A stretch of 8,050 nucleotides of DNA. It comes from Methylococcus sp. UBA6136. Its GTDB lineage: Bacteria; Pseudomonadota; Gammaproteobacteria; Methylococcales; Methylococcaceae. The DNA is taken from positions 1-8,050 of the forward strand of contig DIVI01000046.1 in the NCBI GenBank assembly GCA_002423305.1. The letters run 5' to 3'. Of this stretch, positions 1 through 6,043 are shown piece by piece; position 1 is the first letter of the stretch, and each line of letters begins with the position of its first letter. A program made the position numbers and the translations under genes. The notes below the pieces were generated by a model that saw nothing but the letters and a program-made list of their open reading frames with translations, was not told where the DNA came from and did no database searches.

Positions 1-493
1 CGAAATCCCCGCCACGGCCGGGTTCACCCGCTCTGAAACCACGGACCAGATCCTGCGCGCCCTGCGCCTGGTGTTCCGTTCCGTGCAAAAACATAACCAA
101 ATCATCGAGGAGCAATGCGGCGTCGGCGGTGTGCAGATGTGGGCATTGTGGGAGATCAGCCAGGCCGGACGGATGCGGGTATCGGAGCTGGCGCAAAAAC
201 TGTCGATTCATCAATCGACCACCAGCAACCTGCTGGACAAGCTCGAGCGCCAACGTTTCATCCGGCGCGAGCGCAGCACGACCGACCAGCGAGTGGTGCA
301 GGTCGCCCTCACCGAAAATGGCGAAAAGCTTTTGGAAAGCTCACCGCCGGTTGCTCGCAATCTCATCGTCGATGCCCTGATGGAAATGCCGGAGGACAGT
401 CTACGTCAGCTTGAGGACCGTCTGTATCAGTTGATCCGACACCTCAAGGTTCAAGATGCCAGCGGCGAAAGCCAACCCCTTTATCGCTTGTAA
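1..493 (+). CDS. MarR-family transcriptional regulator, 5' end cut by window
   Basis: Cytoplasmic DNA-binding regulator of the MarR winged-helix family, which usually act as dimeric repressors. The frame is open from the first full codon at position 2 to the TAA ending at 493. A GTG at 71 could serve as a start, but the upstream codons (ending ILRALRLVFRSV) read as the N-terminal dimerisation helix, so the true start is probably outside the window. The winged helix spans about 173-345: helices MRVSELAQKLSIHQSTTSNL and LLDKLERQRFI, then the wing with the family's D-x-R signature (D at 284, TDQRVVQVALTENG). The tail is a helix probably used for dimerisation. The visible part has one cysteine (116-118). 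It lies 50 bases before the KamA-like gene on the same strand. A MarR protein, EctR1, controls ectoine genes in halotolerant methanotrophs, so an osmotic role is conceivable, but nothing here shows the ligand or target. Family is sure; function unknown. Confidence 0.88.
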   Translation, partial: EIPATAGFTRSETTDQILRALRLVFRSVQKHNQIIEEQCGVGGVQMWALWEISQAGRMRVSELAQKLSIHQSTTSNLLDKLERQRFIRRERSTTDQRVVQVALTENGEKLLESSPPVARNLIVDALMEMPEDSLRQLEDRLYQLIRHLKVQDASGESQPLYRL

Positions 494-533
494 CTTTCGG
501 CAGTGCTCTGCACGCCGGTTTGAATCATTCAGC

Positions 534-538
534 GAGGA
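534..538 (+). promoter_or_regulatory. Ribosome binding site deciding the KamA-like start
   Basis: GAGGA lies 5 bases before the ATG at 544. An in-frame TTG at 520 would add eight residues (MNHSARTA), but it lies upstream of this site and has no comparable purine-rich stretch in front of it. The ATG at 544 is therefore preferred. Confidence 0.7.
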
Positions 539-543
539 CAGCT

Positions 544-1917
544 ATGAAATCCAACGCCTACCTGCTGCGAGCAAACCTGGCTTCACAGAAGCCCTACCAT
601 CCGGCCCTGCATTTCAGCGCCCAAACTCCGCGTGATCTGCCCCAGCTGGCGCAGCGCTTCGGGATCGACGAACAGACATTGCACGAGATGCAGGTGGTCT
701 CGACGGTACTCCCGTTTCGGACCAACCCCTATGTTACCGAGGAACTGATTGACTGGAGTCGGGTGCCCGACGATCCCATCTTCCAGCTGGTGTTTCCGCA
801 AAGAGACATGCTGGAACCCGACGATTTTGATCGCATCGCCCGGCTTTACGACCAGGGCGCCGAACCCAGCCAGATACGCTTGGCGGCGCTGGAAATCCAG
901 AAGCGCCTTAACCCCCATCCGTCGCAGCAACAGGAACTGAATGTACCGTTGCATCGGGGCAGGCGGCTGCATGGTCTGCAGCACAAGTACCGCGAGACCG
1001 TGTTGTTTTTTCCCGCCGAGGGGCAGACCTGCCATGCCTATTGCAGCTTCTGTTTCCGCTGGGCGCAGTTCATCGGCGTGAAGGAGTTGCGTTTCGCCGG
1101 CCGTGACATCGAGGAGTTGTGCGAATATCTGAGGGACCATACCGAGGTCACCAATGTGCTGATTACCGGCGGCGACCCGCTGATCATGAAAACCCGGCAT
1201 CTGGCGGCCTATCTGGAGGCATTGCTGCAGCCGGGCCTGGAGCATATACATACGGTGCGTATTGGAACCAAGGCGCTATCGTATTGGCCGCAGCGGTTTG
1301 TATCGGATCCCGATGCTGCGGAACTTCTTGCGCTGTTTGAGCGCTTTGTGGCCCGGGGCAAGCAACTGGCGATCATGACCCATTACAACCACTGGCGCGA
1401 ACTGGAGACACCCATCTCTCGTGAGGCCGTGCGCAAGCTCAGGGAAACCGGCGCCATCTTGCGCAGTCAGTCCCCGGTGTTGCGTCACATCAACGACGAC
1501 GCGAATATTTGGGCTCGCCTGTGGCGGACCCAGGCCGGTCTTGGCATCGTCCCTTATTACATGTTTGTGGAACGCGATACCGGGGCCCGGCGTTATTTCG
1601 AATTGCCACTCGTTCGGGCCGCGGAAATCTTTCGCGGCGCCATCCAGCAGGTTTCGGGTGTCGCCCGCACCGTTCGGGGACCCGTCATGAGCACTACACC
1701 CGGCAAGGTTGAGATTGACGGGGTCGCCCGGATTGAGGGTAAGGAGGTGATGGTGTTGCGATTCCTGCAGGGGCGCGACCCGGACTGGGTCCACCGCCCT
1801 TTCTTTGCTGAATATGATCCGGCCGCAACCTGGCTTGATCAGCTGCGGCCTGCGTTCAGCGACAATTTTTTCTATGAGATAGACTTGAAGGCCATGGTCA
1901 AGATGTCAGCCAAATGA
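544..1917 (+). CDS. KamA-family radical SAM protein (lysine 2,3-aminomutase-like)
   Basis: Probable [4Fe-4S]/SAM- and PLP-dependent aminomutase-type enzyme, 457 residues from ATG 544; classical lysine 2,3-aminomutase (LAM) is slightly shorter. Visible: an N-terminal region typical of the family (VLPFRTNPYVTEELIDW); the radical SAM motif CHAYCSFC with C163, C167, C170; R172, matching the LAM arginine that holds the substrate carboxylate; the SAM-contact motif GGDP at 209-212; and a candidate PLP lysine K388 in TTPGK. By eye against remembered LAM, the two aspartates that hold the lysine side-chain amine are not kept (R344 or a shifted D345, and V381), and the zinc cysteines are absent (D319 in one place, no cysteine near the C-terminus). 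The substrate is therefore unlikely to be plain L-lysine bound in the known way. No partner acetyltransferase (AblB, for N-epsilon-acetyl-beta-lysine) is in the window. It is 50 bases after the MarR gene and 71 before sps. Family sure, reaction not. Confidence 0.9.
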   Translation: MKSNAYLLRANLASQKPYHPALHFSAQTPRDLPQLAQRFGIDEQTLHEMQVVSTVLPFRTNPYVTEELIDWSRVPDDPIFQLVFPQRDMLEPDDFDRIARLYDQGAEPSQIRLAALEIQKRLNPHPSQQQELNVPLHRGRRLHGLQHKYRETVLFFPAEGQTCHAYCSFCFRWAQFIGVKELRFAGRDIEELCEYLRDHTEVTNVLITGGDPLIMKTRHLAAYLEALLQPGLEHIHTVRIGTKALSYWPQRFVSDPDAAELLALFERFVARGKQLAIMTHYNHWRELETPISREAVRKLRETGAILRSQSPVLRHINDDANIWARLWRTQAGLGIVPYYMFVERDTGARRYFELPLVRAAEIFRGAIQQVSGVARTVRGPVMSTTPGKVEIDGVARIEGKEVMVLRFLQGRDPDWVHRPFFAEYDPAATWLDQLRPAFSDNFFYEIDLKAMVKMSAK

Positions 1918-1988
1918 ATGGCTCGACACAACCATGACACGACCTCCATACCATCAAAGGGCGCCGATATCGAAAGGACAGAGATGAT
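1918..1988 (+). promoter_or_regulatory. Leader before sps with ribosome binding site at 1973-1978
   Basis: Seventy-one bases separate the KamA-like gene from sps. AAAGGA at 1973-1978 is 10 bases before the sps ATG at 1989 and 5 before another ATG at 1984. That ATG opens a two-codon frame (Met-Ile-stop) whose stop overlaps the sps start. I see no terminator hairpin and no convincing -35/-10 pair, so read-through from upstream is possible, and a promoter of an unfamiliar type cannot be excluded. Confidence 0.5.
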
Positions 1989-4190
1989 ATGAACCCACCG
2001 TATGGATCAAATCGAAAGGGATCGCCACCGGGATCGGGGAATCTTTATATTTTAATGATCAGCGTCCATGGGCTGATTCGGGGTCGTGATCTCGAATTGG
2101 GTCGGGACGCCGATACTGGCGGCCAAACCCTCTATGTTGTCGAGCTCATTCGTGCCTTGGCGGAATTACCCGAAGTGGCGCGCGTCGATTTGATGACTCG
2201 CAGGGTTGTGGATCCACAGGTGGACGCCGATTATGCGCAAGTGGAGGAAATTCTCTGCCCCAAGTCGCGCATCGTGAGGATTGATGCCGGGCCCGAAGCC
2301 TATATCCACAAGGAGGAGCTTTGGGATCATCTGGATTCCTTCGCCGACAACGCCCTGTCCTATATGAAGTCGCAGGACAGATTGCCCCATCTTGTCCACA
2401 GCCATTACGCGGATGCCGGCTATGTCGGTAGCCGGCTGGCCAGCCTTCTCGGTCGGCCTCTGGTGCATACAGGCCATTCGCTCGGTCGGGTCAAGCGCCA
2501 GCGATTGCTGGCTTCGGGGGTCAGTCGCGAGCTCATCGAAACCCAGTATCAGATGGCCCGACGGGTCGAAGCCGAGGAAATTGCCCTAGGTAGCGCATCA
2601 AGGGTGGTCGTTTCCAGCACCAACGAAATCGATGAGCAGTATGGGCTCTACGATCATTATCAGCCCGAAAGAATGTGTGTCATCCCGCCCGGGACGGACC
2701 TGCAGCGATTCAAGCCACCAGATGGGAGCGAACGCGACTCACCGTATGTCGCCGAGCTGGCGCGGTTTTTAAAAGATCCCGACAAGCCCATGATCCTGGC
2801 GTTGTCCCGAGCCGATGAGCGCAAGAACATTGCCTCCCTGATCCAGGCCTATGGTGAATCCAGCGAACTGCAGAACGCCGCGAATCTGGTATTGGTGATT
2901 GGCAATCGCGATGATATCCGTGATTTGGATACCGGATCGCGCAAGGTCATGAGTGAATTGCTGCTGGATATCGACCGTTATGATCTTTACGGTCGTGTCG
3001 CCTACCCCAAGCACCATCAGCGCGAGGACATCCACGTACTCTATCGGCTGGCTGCCGCCAGTCACGGGGTGTTCATCAACCCCGCACTCACCGAACCCTT
3101 TGGTCTGACCCTGATTGAGGCGGCGGCCAGCGGGCTTCCCATCGTAGCCACGGAGGATGGAGGTCCCCAGGACATTGTCAGAAATTGCCAAAATGGTTTC
3201 CTGGTGGATCCACTCGATACCGAGGCCATCGGGCATACCCTGCTGAAGGTTTTGCGTGACCACGACACTTGGGCCACGTTTTCGGCCTCCGGACTTCAAG
3301 CCACCCGCAAGCATTACACCTGGCAGGCACATGCCTCCGAGTATCTCAAGGCGATAAGCCCGTTGATCGAGGAAAGCCGGGCGTCTCAGCCGGTTAGTCC
3401 GCCGACGATCAGGACCGGCCTATACCAGGATCGAGCGATCTTCACGACGCTGGACAGAAATCTCCTGGGTGACACCCAATCCCTCGAAAAATTGATCTCA
3501 AGGCTTCGCCGACACCGCCAACATGCCATTTTTGGCATTGCCACGGCCCGCTCGCTGTCCTCGGCCGTGGGAGTCATGCGCCGTTACCGCATCCCCATGC
3601 CAGACATCCTGATCAGTGGCATGGGTTCGCAGATCCTGTATGCGCCCGAACTTGAATACGATCAGGCCTGGACGCGGCATATCGATCATCTGTGGACCCC
3701 GGATGCCGTTCGGGCAATCTTGCGAGACATTCCCGGACTGACTTATCTGCCCAAGCACGAGCAGGGACGATTCAACATCAGCTATAACCTGGACGCCGAA
3801 AGAGTGGAGTCGCTGGACGAGATTCGCGGGTTGCTCCGCCAGGCCGATCAGACCGTCAACGTTACGCTGTCCTATATGAAACGGCTGGATGTCCTACCGA
3901 TTCGTGCATCCAAGGGACTTGCCGTGCGCTGGTGCGCCAACCGGCTGGGAATACCACTGGAGCGAATCCTGGTTGCCGGCGGTTCGGGCGCCGACGAAGA
4001 CATGATGCGGGGCAATACGCTGGCGGTCGTAGTGGAAAACCGTCGCCATGATGAACTCATCACGACATTGGCGGATGTGGAGCGCGTTTACTTCGCCAAG
4101 GCCGGTTTCGCCCAGGGAATTCTCGAAGCCATGGACTACTATGATTTCTATGGCGCTTGTGAAGCGCCCAGTGATGAGGCGATGGCATGA
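1989..4190 (+). CDS. sps: Sucrose-phosphate synthase (GT4) with degenerate phosphatase-like C-terminal domain
   Basis: Makes sucrose 6-phosphate from UDP-glucose and fructose 6-phosphate in the cytoplasm; first committed step of sucrose synthesis. 733 residues. The GT4 glycosyltransferase part covers about 19-465: the N-terminal signature ISVHGLIRGRDLELGRDAD leading into GGQ (44-46), the nucleotide-sugar site with R274 and K279 in LSRADERKN, and the E-x7-E pair E369/E377 in TEPFGLTLIE. Residues about 480-725 form a HAD-like, sucrose-phosphatase-related domain, as in other bacterial and plant SPS. Its motif I reads TTLDRN, with T487 where the nucleophilic aspartate should be (D489 kept). Motif IV reads GGSGAD, with G665 in place of a metal-binding aspartate. 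The domain is therefore probably inactive as a phosphatase, fitting the presence of a separate spp just downstream. The sps stop overlaps the spp start. The name is firm; a general sucrose synthase is less likely given the SPS-type N-terminus and SPP partner. Confidence 0.95.
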   Translation: MNPPYGSNRKGSPPGSGNLYILMISVHGLIRGRDLELGRDADTGGQTLYVVELIRALAELPEVARVDLMTRRVVDPQVDADYAQVEEILCPKSRIVRIDAGPEAYIHKEELWDHLDSFADNALSYMKSQDRLPHLVHSHYADAGYVGSRLASLLGRPLVHTGHSLGRVKRQRLLASGVSRELIETQYQMARRVEAEEIALGSASRVVVSSTNEIDEQYGLYDHYQPERMCVIPPGTDLQRFKPPDGSERDSPYVAELARFLKDPDKPMILALSRADERKNIASLIQAYGESSELQNAANLVLVIGNRDDIRDLDTGSRKVMSELLLDIDRYDLYGRVAYPKHHQREDIHVLYRLAAASHGVFINPALTEPFGLTLIEAAASGLPIVATEDGGPQDIVRNCQNGFLVDPLDTEAIGHTLLKVLRDHDTWATFSASGLQATRKHYTWQAHASEYLKAISPLIEESRASQPVSPPTIRTGLYQDRAIFTTLDRNLLGDTQSLEKLISRLRRHRQHAIFGIATARSLSSAVGVMRRYRIPMPDILISGMGSQILYAPELEYDQAWTRHIDHLWTPDAVRAILRDIPGLTYLPKHEQGRFNISYNLDAERVESLDEIRGLLRQADQTVNVTLSYMKRLDVLPIRASKGLAVRWCANRLGIPLERILVAGGSGADEDMMRGNTLAVVVENRRHDELITTLADVERVYFAKAGFAQGILEAMDYYDFYGACEAPSDEAMA

Positions 4191-5041
4191 CACACCGCGA
4201 TAAACAGCGAATCCTGCTGGCGACCGACCTTGACAGGACCTTGTTGCCGAATGGGCCCCAGCCCGAATCACCCGTGGCGCGACCCCGTCTTCGCCGCTTC
4301 GTTGCTCGCCCCGAGGTGATACTGGTTTACATCACGGGCCGGCATCGAGCCTTGGTAGAACAGGCTATCGCCGACTATGACTTGCCGCCGCCCGATTTTG
4401 TCATAGGGGATGTCGGGACCTCTGTCTATGCGATGGAGGGGGATGAGTGGCAACTCGACCGGTTCTGGTCCCAGCGGCTGGCGGACGATTGGCGTTGTTG
4501 CCGGCGGGCAGATCTTGCTGGTCAGCTTGAAGACCTTATACCACTGCGTCTGCAGGAACCCGACCGGCAGACCCCTTACAAACTGAGCTATTACGCCGAG
4601 GCGACCGAAAATCCCGAGCACCTGTTGCGTCAGGTGCGGGACCGGCTGGATCGGTGCAAAGCCCACTGCAATATCGTTTGGAGTGTCGACGAAACGACTT
4701 CCACGGGTTTGCTCGACATTCTCCCCGTATCGGCCAGCAAGCTTCATGCGCTCGAGTTTCTGCGCAGCCAATTGAAAATACCAATGGAACGCACGGTGTT
4801 CGCGGGGGACAGCGGCAACGACCTTGAAGTTCTGGAAAGTGAGGTGCCGGCTGTACTGGTGGCCAATGCCCAGGAGAGTGTTCGTGTTGCAGCCGTCGAA
4901 CGAGCCGACGCATTGGGCAACTCCGCTAGGCTGTATCTGGCACGGGGCGACTTGCCGGATTTGAATGGCAACTATGCGGCGGGCATTCTTGAGGGGATTG
5001 CCCACTTCATTCCGGAAACCCTTCCCTGGATCATGGGCTAG
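4187..5041 (+). CDS. spp: Sucrose-phosphate phosphatase (HAD superfamily)
   Basis: Hydrolyses sucrose 6-phosphate to sucrose and phosphate, pulling the SPS reaction forward. 284 residues, a usual length for a stand-alone bacterial enzyme. All four HAD motifs are intact: DLDRT with nucleophile D14 and D16; T50 in YITGR; K185 in SASK; and GDSGND at 207-212 with metal-binding D208 and D212. The segment RQTPYKLSYYAE matches the cap region typical of sucrose phosphatases. The ATG overlaps the sps stop as ATGA, and TGAGG at 4175-4179, seven bases upstream, serves as ribosome binding site, so translation is probably coupled to sps. A related HAD enzyme such as mannosyl-3-phosphoglycerate phosphatase is the main alternative; the position next to sps argues against it. 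Confidence 0.93.
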   Translation: MTHRDKQRILLATDLDRTLLPNGPQPESPVARPRLRRFVARPEVILVYITGRHRALVEQAIADYDLPPPDFVIGDVGTSVYAMEGDEWQLDRFWSQRLADDWRCCRRADLAGQLEDLIPLRLQEPDRQTPYKLSYYAEATENPEHLLRQVRDRLDRCKAHCNIVWSVDETTSTGLLDILPVSASKLHALEFLRSQLKIPMERTVFAGDSGNDLEVLESEVPAVLVANAQESVRVAAVERADALGNSARLYLARGDLPDLNGNYAAGILEGIAHFIPETLPWIMG

Positions 5042-5045
5042 TCGA

Positions 5046-5945
5046 ATGTCACTACCATCAGTAGCAACCCGCCCCATCATCTATGGCGAAGTGCTCTTTG
5101 ATCATTTTCCCGATGGCATCAGCGTATTGGGGGGAGCGCCTTTCAACGTCGCCTGGCATCTGCGTGGTCTTGGCGAGCAGCCACTGTTTATCGGTTGCGT
5201 GGGCGATGATGAGACAGGGCGTCGCGTTCGTTTGGCCATGTCGGACTGGGGCATGGACATTGCCGGTCTGCAAACGGACTTCGGACACCCTACGGGCAGC
5301 GTGCGTGTGGAATATCTCAACGGCGAACCCGCTTATGCCATTCTCCCGGATCAGGCCTACGACTTCATCCAGACCAGAGCATTGCCGGACCTGGCGGATG
5401 TGGGCCTGCTGTATCACGGTAGCCTGGCATTGCGACAGCCTCCCTCGCGAGCAGCGCTCGACGCCTTGATATCCAGGGTCGACATCCCGGTTTTTTTCGA
5501 TGTCAATCTGCGTTCGCCATGGTGGCGGCAGGCGGACATCAGCTATTGGGCAAGCCGTGCGGACTGGGTCAAGCTGAACCAGGACGAGTGGGGGCTACTG
5601 TCATCGCCCGCTCGCCACATCGAAGCGGAGGCCCGAGAATTTATCGACATCCATGAACTACGCGGCTTGGTGCTAACTCATGGAAAAGCCGGAGCGCAGG
5701 TGCTGACCGCCGAAGGCTCATGCTATCAGGTGCGTCCTGCCCCGGGTGGTTTGGTCGTCGATACGGTGGGTGCTGGCGATGCATTCACAGCGGTCTTTTT
5801 GCTGGGACAACTCCACCAGTGGTCATGGGGGCAGACACTCGAGCGGGCGCAGGATTTTGCCTCCGCCATGGTCGGAATCCGGGGTGCCACCATCGACGAT
5901 AGTGCTTTCTATCAGGGATTTCGCAGCGCCTGGGGGTTGGGCTGA
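5046..5945 (+). CDS. fruK: Fructokinase, PfkB/ribokinase family
   Basis: Phosphorylates fructose with ATP, most likely to fructose 6-phosphate, returning the fructose freed by amylosucrase to SPS and central metabolism. 299 residues, normal for PfkB kinases. Visible: the N-terminal strand RPIIYGEVLFDHF, the sugar-binding signature GGAPFN at 29-34, the mid-domain segment FFDVNLRSPWW, the motif WVKLNQDE, and the C-terminal signature DTVGAGDAF with catalytic base D245. The frame can be extended to an ATG at 4965, but that would overlap spp by 77 bases and add 27 residues unlike any PfkB N-terminus. ATG 5046, four bases after the spp stop, fits better, although its ribosome binding site is weak and translation probably depends on coupling. 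The symbol follows methanotroph sucrose clusters and does not mean the E. coli fruK 1-phosphofructokinase. Other PfkB substrates cannot be excluded from sequence alone; context supports fructose. Confidence 0.9.
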   Translation: MSLPSVATRPIIYGEVLFDHFPDGISVLGGAPFNVAWHLRGLGEQPLFIGCVGDDETGRRVRLAMSDWGMDIAGLQTDFGHPTGSVRVEYLNGEPAYAILPDQAYDFIQTRALPDLADVGLLYHGSLALRQPPSRAALDALISRVDIPVFFDVNLRSPWWRQADISYWASRADWVKLNQDEWGLLSSPARHIEAEAREFIDIHELRGLVLTHGKAGAQVLTAEGSCYQVRPAPGGLVVDTVGAGDAFTAVFLLGQLHQWSWGQTLERAQDFASAMVGIRGATIDDSAFYQGFRSAWGLG

Positions 5946-5970
5946 CTGCCCCATGTTTGGCCAACCGCCC

Positions 5971-5990
5971 GCCGCACCCCGGGGCGTGGC
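5971..5990. repeat. GC-rich imperfect dyad between fruK and ams
   Basis: GCCGCACCCC is followed at once by GGGGCGTGGC. The arms are inverted copies apart from one A/C mismatch and one G-T pair, centred on CCCCGGGG at 5977-5984. In RNA this could fold into a short hairpin with a CCGG loop. No T-run follows, so a rho-independent terminator is unlikely. A second, smaller palindrome, TTGGCCAA, lies at 5957-5964. Roles could be an mRNA hairpin setting relative ams levels or an operator; chance is also possible in GC-rich DNA. Confidence 0.35.
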
Positions 5991-6043
5991 TGATGGAGGT
6001 CAACACCCGCCCTGAATGTCAGCGTCCAGCCAAAAGATAAATC

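Noticed and set aside
520..543. TTG at 520 as start of the KamA-like protein
   Set aside because: The GAGGA site at 534-538 lies downstream of this TTG and at good spacing for ATG 544; the eight extra residues show no family match.
583..1251. Long antisense open frame (222 codons) opposite the KamA-like gene
   Set aside because: It lies wholly opposite a conserved gene with intact motifs, has no recognisable domain and is expected by chance in GC-rich coding DNA. The same applies to antisense frames at 1276-1794, 2769-3332, 3894-4271, 4268-5080, 5058-5417 and 7415-7939.
1923..1952. Possible sigma-70 promoter (TCGACA and CATACC) upstream of sps
   Set aside because: Both hexamers match the consensus poorly, so they cannot be separated from chance.
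4965..5045. Longer fructokinase start at 4965
   Set aside because: It would overlap spp by 77 bases and add residues unlike a PfkB N-terminus; ATG 5046 sits four bases after the spp stop and just ahead of the first domain strand.
5976..6010. Possible terminator between fruK and ams
   Set aside because: The dyad has a mismatch and a very short stem, and no T-run follows.
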